From NCBI GenBank assembly GCA_002307235.1, contig DBTV01000004.1:55745-119744 (forward strand): a stretch of 64,000 nucleotides of DNA. The letters run 5' to 3'. The stretch comes from Acidobacteriaceae bacterium UBA1307. GTDB taxonomy: Bacteria > Acidobacteriota > Terriglobia > Terriglobales > Acidobacteriaceae. The position numbers and the translations under genes are program-made. This document shows positions 7,876-15,664 of this stretch, in pieces. How positions within the stretch are numbered: the stretch's first letter is position 1; each line of letters starts with the position of its first letter. A model generated the notes under the pieces. It did no database searches and was not told the DNA's origin. It worked only from the letters and a program-made list of their open reading frames with translations.

Positions 7876-9894
7876 TTAGATACGATGGAAGGCCTTTAAT
7901 ATCTCTTTCCAACTGTAAAGAAGGGCAATCGGGCGTCCATGGGGGCAACTTGTCGGCATTTGCGTGCGCGATAATGCCGAAAGTAACCACTCCATCCGCT
8001 GCGTATCGAGCGGCATGTTGACCTTGACCGCCGCATGGCAGGCCATGGAGGCGGCAATGCGCCCGCGCAACGCGTTAAGGTCTTCCTTTTGATCGAGTTT
8101 CGCTGACTCGTCCGCCGTCTGCTCGATCACCTCGGCCAGCATCTGCTCCAAATCCGCGCCCTCCAGCCCGACCGGCGCGGCTTTGACCGCAAGTGTCTGC
8201 GGGCCAAAGGGTTCCACCTCAAATCCGTTCCGCTCAAGCTCCTCCGCGATCCGCGCGAAAACAATCATCTGATCGGGCTTCAGCTCCACCAGCAGCGGCA
8301 TCAGCAGCCGTTGGCGCTGCATTTTTTCGACCTCGCGTTCGGTGAGAATTTTTTCAAAAAGGATCCGCTCGTGGGCCACATGCTGGTCAATGATCCAGAG
8401 TCCGTCCTCGCCAGTGGCCAGAATAAATGAGTCGCGAAGCTGCCCGAGGGCCTTTGCCGTGGCCAGATGGCTCAGTGAGGACGCCGCCTGCTCGGCCTCC
8501 ACGGCCAGCGCCGCCGCCGCGGGCGTCGCCACCACCGGTTGTTGTCCTTGGGAGCCCGGAGCATTCTCGAGGGGCGTAAACATCGCCGTCGCCGCCTCGC
8601 CCCACTGCCGCAGATCAAAACCGCCCACCGGCGTCTGCACCGGCGGCGCAAAGGGCAACCGGCCCGAAACCGCAGCCGGAATCTTCGGGGTCAGTTCAAA
8701 TTTTTCCGCCTCTTCCCGCGCCATCTCCGGGACAAACGGCTCGGAGTCGGGTGCGCCTTCGCCACGGGCGGGCATCAACGACGGGCTGGCCGTCGGCTGC
8801 GCGTCGATGGCATTCAAAAATCCAGCGGCGGGCCGGGCGTGCATCAGCGCCAGACGCAGGCTATCCCGCACAAAATCATGAATCTGCCCCTGCTGGCGGA
8901 AGCGCACCTCGGTCTTCGAGGGATGGACGTTGACATCGACCTCCTCGGGCGGCATCTCCAGAAACAGCAGCACCACCGGGTAGCTGGTCGGCGGAATCAC
9001 GTTCCGGTAGGCCTCGCTGATGGCGTGCAGCAGCAGCCGGTCGCGGATCAGCCGCTTGTTGACGAAGATATAGATGGAGTTGCGGTTGAGCTTCTGGAGT
9101 TCGGGCTTTGAATAAAATCCCGTCAGCCGAAGCTCGCCCGGTGCGCGTTCCGGCTCCTCCGGGTCGCGTTTCCAGGGCGGCGGCGCGGGCAGCCCCGAGC
9201 GCTCGAGCGCCCGCTCGGCGGCCACCGGCAGCAGTTGCGCCAGCGTATCCTTGCCGAAAATCTGATAGATACGCTCGGCCGTGCGCTCGACCGGCGGCGC
9301 CAGCACGATGGTGTGCGTGGCCGAAAGCAGCTCGAAGTGCTTCTCCGGGTAAACCAGCGCGTAGTGGGTCACCAGCGCCGTCACATGCTGCAACTCGGTC
9401 GATTCGGCACGCAGAAACTTGCGCCGCGCCGGGGTATTGAAGAAGAGATCGGCGACGGTGATGGTGGTGCCGCGCGGAATCGCCGCATCCTCGACGAAGA
9501 GAATCTTGCCTCCGGCGATCATCAGCCGCGTGCCCGCCCCGTCCTCGCCCGTGGCGGTTTCAAGCGTAACGCGAGCCACCGAGGCAATCGACGGCAGCGC
9601 CTCGCCACGGAAGCCAAGTGTGGCAATCGAAAGCAGATCGTCGGCGGTGCGCAGCTTCGAGGTGGCATGGCGCTCAAAGGCCAGCAGGGCATCGTCGCGA
9701 TTCATACCGGAGCCGTTGTCGGCGATGCGGATCAGTTTGCGTCCGCCGGCCTCAACCTCGACGCGAATGCGCGTAGCACCGGCATCGAGTGCGTTTTCAA
9801 GCAGTTCCTTGACGACCGACGCGGGCCGGTCGACCACCTCACCGGCGGCGATCTGGTTGGCAACTTGGTCGGAGAGTACGCGAATGCGGCCCAT
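7876..9894 (-). CDS. mutL: DNA mismatch repair protein MutL
   Basis: This 672-residue MutL couples MutS mismatch recognition to strand removal. The N-terminal GHKL ATPase is intact (ELLENALDAGATRI, RIADNGSGM, ATSKL, GFRGEALPSIASV), as is the transducer signature VDVNVHPSKTEVRF. A linker of about 100 low-complexity residues follows. The C-terminal domain has DQHVAHERILFE, which fits the metal-binding endonuclease motif DQHAx2Ex4E except Ala to Val, plus ACHAAVK and SCPHGRPIALL. It is therefore probably the nicking type of MutL used where MutH is absent. No mutS lies nearby. Confidence 0.96.
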   Translation of the reverse strand: MGRIRVLSDQVANQIAAGEVVDRPASVVKELLENALDAGATRIRVEVEAGGRKLIRIADNGSGMNRDDALLAFERHATSKLRTADDLLSIATLGFRGEALPSIASVARVTLETATGEDGAGTRLMIAGGKILFVEDAAIPRGTTITVADLFFNTPARRKFLRAESTELQHVTALVTHYALVYPEKHFELLSATHTIVLAPPVERTAERIYQIFGKDTLAQLLPVAAERALERSGLPAPPPWKRDPEEPERAPGELRLTGFYSKPELQKLNRNSIYIFVNKRLIRDRLLLHAISEAYRNVIPPTSYPVVLLFLEMPPEEVDVNVHPSKTEVRFRQQGQIHDFVRDSLRLALMHARPAAGFLNAIDAQPTASPSLMPARGEGAPDSEPFVPEMAREEAEKFELTPKIPAAVSGRLPFAPPVQTPVGGFDLRQWGEAATAMFTPLENAPGSQGQQPVVATPAAAALAVEAEQAASSLSHLATAKALGQLRDSFILATGEDGLWIIDQHVAHERILFEKILTEREVEKMQRQRLLMPLLVELKPDQMIVFARIAEELERNGFEVEPFGPQTLAVKAAPVGLEGADLEQMLAEVIEQTADESAKLDQKEDLNALRGRIAASMACHAAVKVNMPLDTQRMEWLLSALSRTQMPTSCPHGRPIALLYSWKEILKAFHRI

Positions 9895-9948
9895 AAGAAA
9901 TTAGAGTAACCCGAGCGGCGGCACGATGCGCGCTTCAAGCCAGAAATG

Positions 9949-9974
9949 CAAAACGCCGCCCCCGAGGAGCGGCG
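9949..9974 (-). terminator. Terminator downstream of the small membrane protein gene
   Basis: On the minus strand CGCCGC / GCGGCG arms enclose a 9-base loop and are followed by GTTTTGC. It lies between the 10001-10234 gene and mutL. Confidence 0.6.
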
Positions 9975-10000
9975 CGCGTAAATTCCATGAAAACCTGCGG

Positions 10001-10234
10001 CTAGACGCCAACGCCGAACTCGTCGCTGACACCCTCACCGGCCTTTGAATAAAAGTCGTACGGGGTGCGCTTTTTGAACTTCGAGCGGCTGCGCAGCTCG
10101 GCTCCGATGTAGATGCCGAGGGCGGCGACGGCCATGCCGACCGAGAGCCATCCGATAATTTTCAGGGCTTTCGAGTCTTTCTTTTCTTCGGTTTGAGCTT
10201 CTGCGGCGGCGGCATTTTCCAGTTCTACAGCCAT
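10001..10234 (-). CDS. Small single-pass membrane protein, unknown function
   Basis: This 77-residue protein has a charged Ala/Glu/Lys N-terminus (about 22 residues), one hydrophobic helix (IIGWLSVGMAVAALGIYIGAEL), then a basic stretch RSRSKFKKRTPYDFY and a Gly/Val tail. GGGGATTTG precedes the ATG. It is flanked by its own terminator at 9949-9974. The composition and neatly defined transmembrane segment support a real gene, but no family is recognised. It resembles in plan, not in sequence, the other small membrane protein at 62603-62857. Confidence 0.65.
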   Translation of the reverse strand: MAVELENAAAAEAQTEEKKDSKALKIIGWLSVGMAVAALGIYIGAELRSRSKFKKRTPYDFYSKAGEGVSDEFGVGV

Positions 10235-10298
10235 GACACAAATCCCCTTCCTACGGTTTTTATGATAGCGCAGTTTGCGCGGCGGTTTCTGAGTGAAT

Positions 10299-11336
10299 TC
10301 AGTCCGTACATCGGCTGCTAAGTGCTTCTACGTGAGCCGCGACGCGCTGGTTCCAGGATTGTTTTTCCGTCTCGGGCAAAAAGCTGGCCGCAAAGGAATT
10401 TTGTGCCAGTTGCGCCAGTTCGACCGGCGAAAAATTCTGCTCGGTGTGCGCCTTCATGTACTCACCCAGCAGATCCGAGCCGAAAAAGGCCGGGTCGTCG
10501 GAGTTGAGCGTCACCAGAAGCCCCGCCTCAAAGCAGCGGCGCAGGGGATGCTCGGCAAAGCGCGAGCACTGGCCAAGTCGCACATTCGAGGTCGGATTCA
10601 TCTCAAGCGGAACACGCCGTGTTTTTAACTCCTGGACGAGAGCAGGGTCCTGAATGGCAGACAGCGCGTGGCCGAGCCGCTCGGAGCCAATCGAAAGAGC
10701 CTCGCGAATGGCCTCGGGGCCGGTGGTCTCACCCGCATGATTGGTCAGCCGGAGCCCGGCGGCCCGCGCCTCGGCATAGAGGACGCGATAGGGCTCGGAG
10801 CCGGTCAGCCGCTCGTCCCCACCAAGGCCAATGCCGATGATCGAGGGATATTGTTCGCGCATCGAAGCCGCCGCGCGAAAAACCCGCTCGCCCTCTTCGA
10901 CGGTGAAGTGGCGCACGGCGTCGAAGATCCAATAGAGCGAGAGGCCCAGCTCCTGGGCTGCGCGCGCACGGGCGCGTTCAAGACCCGCGAAGATGGCCGG
11001 GAAGGCTGCTTCGCCCTCCGCCTGCCAGCGGTAGATGACGCCCACCGAGAGGAAGACCTCGGCGTGGACAATGCCCTGATCGGCCAGATGCTGGGCCATG
11101 CGCCAGGCCGCCAGCTCGTAGTCCTCGGGGGTCACAAGCTGGTCGCAAACCGCTTTGAAGGCCTGCAGAAAGCCGGTGAAGTCCGTGTAGTGGTAGAGAG
11201 CCTCGGCAGCCTCGGGGGCGATCGGCGCATGGCGCTGGCTGAGTTCAACGAGGGTCGAAGGCAGAATGGTGCCCTCAAAGTGCAGATGCAGCTCGGCCTT
11301 GGGAAGCCGATGAAGAAACTCCAGAATTTCGCTCAC
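10299..11336 (-). CDS. Adenosine/adenine deaminase family protein
   Basis: The first zinc-binding motif is KAELHLHFEG close to the N-terminus. LTNHAGE and SERLGHALS follow, and the last metal/catalytic motif is LVTLNSDDPAFFGSDLLGEY. The enzyme hydrolytically deaminates a purine base or nucleoside in salvage. The NSDDPAFFG form is closer to what adenine deaminases of this superfamily carry than to classical adenosine deaminases, so the substrate is left open. The GTG at 11336 places the start where the family usually begins (VSEILEFLHRLPKAE). An ATG at 11393 would add 19 residues without family similarity. Confidence 0.85.
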   Translation of the reverse strand: MSEILEFLHRLPKAELHLHFEGTILPSTLVELSQRHAPIAPEAAEALYHYTDFTGFLQAFKAVCDQLVTPEDYELAAWRMAQHLADQGIVHAEVFLSVGVIYRWQAEGEAAFPAIFAGLERARARAAQELGLSLYWIFDAVRHFTVEEGERVFRAAASMREQYPSIIGIGLGGDERLTGSEPYRVLYAEARAAGLRLTNHAGETTGPEAIREALSIGSERLGHALSAIQDPALVQELKTRRVPLEMNPTSNVRLGQCSRFAEHPLRRCFEAGLLVTLNSDDPAFFGSDLLGEYMKAHTEQNFSPVELAQLAQNSFAASFLPETEKQSWNQRVAAHVEALSSRCTD

Positions 11337-11592
11337 AGCCTGAGTGTATCGAAGTTTGCCTCCGGCGATCTCTTCCGCGAGAGGAAGAACCAAACTCTAG
11401 TGCCATGGCCCGAACGCAGGGCCCCTGCTTTCGCCGCGTTGCGGGCAGCCCACCTTGACCTGCGAAAAAATGCACGCTGAATGCGAGTTCTACCGCGTTT
11501 ACCTGCAATTTTGCCTGTGCTGTACTGAGAGCAAAGGACCGCCCGACTTCTCTGACAAACGCTGCAGAAGGCGATCGACAAGGACATCAACC

Positions 11593-12381
11593 ATGCATAT
11601 CTCCTCTCTGACACAGCAACTTTTGCAAACCTCCCTGCGAGTTGCACTCTGCGCTTCCGTTGCCTCCACAACCGCGATTCTGGCCCGGGCGCAGAGCCCG
11701 ACGGCGGTTCCGGTACAGTTGCTGCAAACGCTCGATAGCGCGCACCTGAATCCGGGCGAACTGGTGCGCATGAAGACCATGCAGCCGGTGGTTCTTCCCC
11801 AAGGACGGGTCCGCAAGGCGGCGATTCTGGAGGGTCACGTCGTGGCCGAACAGGCTTATCGCTTCAGCTCAGGCCCGTACGCCAAGCCATTGCCTGCGAC
11901 GTTGTCGATTCAGGTGGACGCGATTGAGACCGACGCGGGCCGACTGCCCGTGCAGGCAAGCCTGCGCGCTCTGGCCGGTCCACTCGAGGTGGACGCCGCT
12001 GGTAACCGCCAGTATCAGAACGAGTTCGACACCCAGGGCACGATGCGCCTGATCGGCGGAGAAGAGCTTTGGCCGTGGGACAAGACGATCCGCGGCAAAG
12101 ACAGCGCCGTGGTGGGCTACGTGCGCAAGCAGGGCAACATTGCGCCTCTGCTCGGCAGCGTCCGCGCGCAGGCCAACGATGAGCCGCTACACTGCGCGGC
12201 AACGCAGCACGAAGAGGCGATTGCCGTCTTCTCTGCCGACGCCTGCGGCCTGTACGGCATGGACAAGACCGTGCTCACCAACACGGGAGCGGCGCAGGGC
12301 GCCATCACCTTGCAGCGCGCCAATGGCGATGTCCACGTGGAGCGCGGCAGTGCGGCGCTGCTGCTGGTCTCCGCGCTGTAG
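11593..12381 (+). CDS. Secreted protein of unknown function
   Basis: This 262-residue protein starts at the ATG at 11593 with a Sec signal peptide (hydrophobic VALCASVASTTAILA, probable cleavage after ARA before QSP). The mature part has repeated short beta-like segments (PGELVRMKTMQPVVLPQGRVRKAAILEGHV; QGTMRLIGGEELWPWDKTIRGKDSAVVGYV) and three cysteines near the C-terminus. No domain is recognised. It probably acts in the periplasm or outside the cell. It stands alone, has its own terminator and faces convergently onto the permease gene. Confidence 0.7.
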   Translation: MHISSLTQQLLQTSLRVALCASVASTTAILARAQSPTAVPVQLLQTLDSAHLNPGELVRMKTMQPVVLPQGRVRKAAILEGHVVAEQAYRFSSGPYAKPLPATLSIQVDAIETDAGRLPVQASLRALAGPLEVDAAGNRQYQNEFDTQGTMRLIGGEELWPWDKTIRGKDSAVVGYVRKQGNIAPLLGSVRAQANDEPLHCAATQHEEAIAVFSADACGLYGMDKTVLTNTGAAQGAITLQRANGDVHVERGSAALLLVSAL

Positions 12382-12406
12382 GCAGCGTCTTTGACACAGT
12401 AACCGC

Positions 12407-12440
12407 AAGCGGCCTGGGCATTACGCCCGGGCCGCTTTTT
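12407..12440 (+). terminator. Intrinsic terminator of the secreted-protein gene
   Basis: AAGCGGCCTGGGC pairs with GCCCGGGCCGCTT around a short ATTAC-containing loop and is followed by TTTTT on the plus strand, 25 bases after the stop codon. Confidence 0.85.
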
Positions 12441-12494
12441 GCTGTAAGCAAAGACAAGCGTCCACGCCCAGGTAGCGCCGTTTCGGGCACAGAA

Positions 12495-12530
12495 ACAGAC
12501 AAAGGCCGCGCAAAGGCGGCCTTTGTCTGT
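12495..12530 (-). terminator. Inverted repeat, probable terminator of the permease gene
   Basis: ACAGACAAAGGCCGC and GCGGCCTTTGTCTGT form a 14-15 bp stem with a tiny loop, just beyond the stop codon of the permease. The stem itself is A/T-rich at its base and could work from both sides. Confidence 0.65.
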
Positions 12531-12543
12531 GCGCGCATTGCGC

Positions 12544-14100
12544 CTACAGTCCGGCGAACTCCGAGCGGAAGCGCGAGTAGCAGAAGTAGATCACCAGGCC
12601 GATGACCAGCCAGATGAAGAAGGCGACCCAGGTCATGATCTCCAGGCCCATCATCAGAATCAGGCAAAAGACGACGCTGAGGACCGGGAAGAGCGTGCCG
12701 AGCGGGGCGCGGAAGGCGCGCGGACGGTTCGGCTCGCGGTAGCGCAGGATGATGACGGCGACCGAGACCAGCACGAAGGCGAACAGGGTGCCGATGTTCG
12801 ACAGGTTGGCAACGGTGCCAATGTCGAGCACGCCGGCCGGAATGCCGACCACGAAACCGGCGACCCAGGTGGCAATGGCCGGGGTGCGGAACTGCGCATG
12901 GATCTTCGAGAAGATGCCGGGCAGCAGGCCATCGCGCGACATGGCAAACCAGATGCGCGCCTGACCAAGCTGGAAGACGAGGATCGAGGAGATCATGCCG
13001 AGCATGGCTCCGACCAGCACAAAGAGGCGAATCCAGTTGAGCCAGGGAGCGTGCACGCTGAGAAGCTTGAGGGCGTTGACGACCGGGGCGGCGTTGTCGC
13101 GGGCCCAGTCCCAGTGGACGATGCCGCTGAGCACGATGGCCACGCCACCGTAGAGGATGGTGCAGGCGGCCAGGGTGGCGAGGATGCCGATAGGCATGTC
13201 GCGCTGGGGGTTTTTGCACTCCTCGGCCGCAGTCGAAACCGAGTCAAAGCCGATGTAACTAAAGAAGATGATCGAGCCGCCGGTCAAAACGCCCCAGTAG
13301 CCGTTCGGCATGAACGGATGCCAGTTGGCGGGCTTGACGAAGCTGGAAGCGGCGAAGATGAAAGCCAGAATGGCCAGCATCTTGACGAGCACCATGATGT
13401 TGTTGGCGCGGGCCGACTCGCGGATGCCGCGAACCAGAATCACGGTCAGCACCATGACGACCAGAAATGCCGGAATATTGAATCCGAAGTGCCAGCCTGC
13501 GTTGTAGATGCTGTGCCCGGCAAGGTCCTGAAGGCCGGTGGGCAGATAGGCGGGCGAGATCCAGCGGGCGGGGGGGTGAAAGCCAAACCAGTCGAGAAAA
13601 TCGACTAAATGCGCCGCAAAGCCGACGCTGACGCTCATGTTGGAGAAGGCGTATTCGAGGATCAGATCCCAGCCGATGATCCAGGCCGTTAACTCGCCGA
13701 GCGTGGCGTAGGTGTAGGTGTAGGCCGATCCGGCGATGGGAATCATCGACGACAGTTCGGCATAACAGAGGCCGGTAAAGACGCAGACAATGGCCACCAG
13801 CACCATGGAAAGCGCGAGAGCGGGTCCGGCGCCGGGCCGCCCGTCCATGGCCATGTGGTAGACGAGGTAGTGCAACAGTGGAGTGCTGCCAATCGAGGGC
13901 GGATCGATGGTCTGGCCAGCCATGGCCGTTCCAATGACCGTAAAGATGCCCGACCCGATGACGGCACCGATGCCCAGAGCGGTCAGCGACCAGGGTCCGA
14001 GGGTCTTTTTCAGCGCACGGGAGGGCTCTTCCGAATCATGGATGAGCTTATCGATCGACTTGCAGGCGAACAGTTGGCGAAACAGGGCAGTTCTCCTCAT
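12544..14100 (-). CDS. Amino acid permease (APC superfamily, CAT-like)
   Basis: This inner-membrane transporter of 518 residues has about 12-14 hydrophobic helices. The N-terminal ALKKTLGPWSLTALGIGAVIGSGIFTVIGTA is the typical APC substrate-binding first helix, and the soluble lead FRQLFACKSIDKLI is typical of CAT-type bacterial permeases. GSAYTYTYATLGELTAWIIGWDLILEY is another family hallmark. It is expected to move amino acids, perhaps cationic, with protons, but the substrate cannot be told from sequence. The ATG at 14100 was chosen because the 33 residues before it in the frame look unlike the family. It is monocistronic, with the terminator at 12495-12530. Confidence 0.92.
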   Translation of the reverse strand: MRRTALFRQLFACKSIDKLIHDSEEPSRALKKTLGPWSLTALGIGAVIGSGIFTVIGTAMAGQTIDPPSIGSTPLLHYLVYHMAMDGRPGAGPALALSMVLVAIVCVFTGLCYAELSSMIPIAGSAYTYTYATLGELTAWIIGWDLILEYAFSNMSVSVGFAAHLVDFLDWFGFHPPARWISPAYLPTGLQDLAGHSIYNAGWHFGFNIPAFLVVMVLTVILVRGIRESARANNIMVLVKMLAILAFIFAASSFVKPANWHPFMPNGYWGVLTGGSIIFFSYIGFDSVSTAAEECKNPQRDMPIGILATLAACTILYGGVAIVLSGIVHWDWARDNAAPVVNALKLLSVHAPWLNWIRLFVLVGAMLGMISSILVFQLGQARIWFAMSRDGLLPGIFSKIHAQFRTPAIATWVAGFVVGIPAGVLDIGTVANLSNIGTLFAFVLVSVAVIILRYREPNRPRAFRAPLGTLFPVLSVVFCLILMMGLEIMTWVAFFIWLVIGLVIYFCYSRFRSEFAGL

Positions 14101-14223
14101 CTCCCGGCAGGGAGAGAGCTGGGGTCTAGATACAGTTCTGTTGAGGCAATAAGGGAGGGGGTCCCGGCCGAGCGAATCGCGCCGGAACCCCTTAGGCAAA
14201 CGTCTATCGACAAACTGTCGGCG

Positions 14224-14379
14224 TTAGCGCTTCGACTGACCGCGAACCAACTTCTTGACCTTCTGTTTGTTCGAGCCACGGGGAGTGGTGCGCTTTGCCT
14301 TGGGAGCCGCCTTCTTGCGGGCAGCACGCTTCAACTGCTTGCGTTCCAGTTTGTCTGCGATTTTGGTGGTATCGGCCAC
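14224..14379 (-). CDS. Very basic 51-residue protein
   Basis: A GTG-started frame (MADTTKIADKLERKQLKRAA...) encodes 51 residues, about 40% of them Lys or Arg, ending VRGQSKR. The ribosome site AGAGG lies 9 bases upstream. Composition and size recall small ribosome- or RNA-associated proteins, but no known family is recognised. It lies between the permease and butyrate kinase genes, about 120 bases from the permease start, and is transcribed on the permease strand. Codon positions look protein-like (many AAG, CGC). Function unknown. Confidence 0.65.
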   Translation of the reverse strand: MADTTKIADKLERKQLKRAARKKAAPKAKRTTPRGSNKQKVKKLVRGQSKR

Positions 14380-14527
14380 AGTCAAAAACCTCTTTCGGTT
14401 AATTCTTTACAGAGCTGCCCGCACGCGGGGCCAGTGTAAACATTATGGTAACAGGGATTGAACGCGGGGAGAAGCACCTCCAGCGTTTGGCAGTACACTT
14501 TCTGGGCGGGCGAGGGGAGTCCTGGGC

Positions 14528-15664
14528 ATGGCCGAAGAGCGGGTGCTGGCGATCAATCCCGGATCGACGTCGACCAAGATCGGCGTTTTTACCCGCGCGG
14601 GCGCGGAGTGGACGGCGACCGTACGGCATGGCGACGAGGAGGTGCGGCGCTTTGCCGGCCAGCCCATGCTGGCGCGGCTCGGCTACCGGGCAGGCGTGAT
14701 TGCCGAGGCGCTCGGCGCGGCCGGATATCACGAGAAAAATTTTGCGGCGACGGTGGGCCGGGGCGGAATGCTGCCGCCGATTCCCTGCGGAACCTACGTG
14801 GTCGACGAGGCCATGGTTGAGGCATTGCAGGCGGCGCGGCGCGGCGAGCATGCCTCGAACCTGGGCGCGCTGCTGGCGCTGGCCTTTGCGCGCGAGGCGG
14901 GCGTGGCGGCCTACACGGTCGATCCGGTGACGGTGGACGAGTGGCAGCCGGTGGCGCGGCTCTCGGGCTCGCCGCTGATCGAGCGCAGAGCCATTGGCCA
15001 CGCGCTGAACACCAAGGCCGTGGCACGGCGCTTTGCCCGCGAGCAGGGCACGCGCTATGAGGATCTGCGGCTGGTAGTCGCGCACCTGGGCTCGGGGATC
15101 ACCGTTTCGGCACATGCGGGCGGGCAGATGATCGACAACAACATTCTGGGCGAGGGACCATTTGGGCCGGACCGCTCGGGGGCGCTACCCGCGCTGGAAC
15201 TGATCCGGCTCTGCTTCAGCGGGCGGTTCGCGCAGAAGGAACTGGAGCGGCGGGTCTTCGGCGAGGGCGGGCTCTTTGCCTATCTGGGCACGCGCGACCT
15301 GGCGGAGATTGAGCAGCGCATTGCGGCGGGCGAGGCGCAGGCCCGGCTGGTGGTCGAGGCCATGATGGCGCAGATTGCCAAGGAGGCGGGCGCGATGGCG
15401 ACGGTGCTTGCGGGCCGCGTGGATGCGCTGCTGCTGACCGGCGGCATGGCCTACTCGGCACGCGTGGTCGAGGGGCTGCGCGCGGCGCTCGACTGGATTG
15501 CACCGATCCATGTGTACCCCGGCGAGGACGAACTGGAGGCTCTGGCCGCCGGCGTCTTCCGCGTGCTCGACGGCGAGGAGCAGCCGAAGCATCTGCGCGA
15601 GGCGATGCTCGCGCCTGCCGAAGAGAAGCCGACGCGCGCACCGCTGCGCTTTGGGATCGATTAG
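14528..15664 (+). CDS. buk: Butyrate kinase
   Basis: This 378-residue ASKHA-fold acyl kinase has the N-terminal INPGSTSTKIGVF, the GRGGMLPPIPCGTY segment, HALNTKAVARRFA, the VVAHLGSGITVSAHAGGQMIDNNILGEGPFGPDRSG signature and TGGMAYS. It converts butyryl phosphate (or branched acyl phosphates) and ADP to the acid and ATP, or the reverse. No phosphotransbutyrylase gene lies beside it, unlike the classical ptb-buk pairs. The ATG at 14528 follows GGGGAG. Its stop overlaps the converging helicase gene by 3-4 bases. Confidence 0.93.
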   Translation: MAEERVLAINPGSTSTKIGVFTRAGAEWTATVRHGDEEVRRFAGQPMLARLGYRAGVIAEALGAAGYHEKNFAATVGRGGMLPPIPCGTYVVDEAMVEALQAARRGEHASNLGALLALAFAREAGVAAYTVDPVTVDEWQPVARLSGSPLIERRAIGHALNTKAVARRFAREQGTRYEDLRLVVAHLGSGITVSAHAGGQMIDNNILGEGPFGPDRSGALPALELIRLCFSGRFAQKELERRVFGEGGLFAYLGTRDLAEIEQRIAAGEAQARLVVEAMMAQIAKEAGAMATVLAGRVDALLLTGGMAYSARVVEGLRAALDWIAPIHVYPGEDELEALAAGVFRVLDGEEQPKHLREAMLAPAEEKPTRAPLRFGID

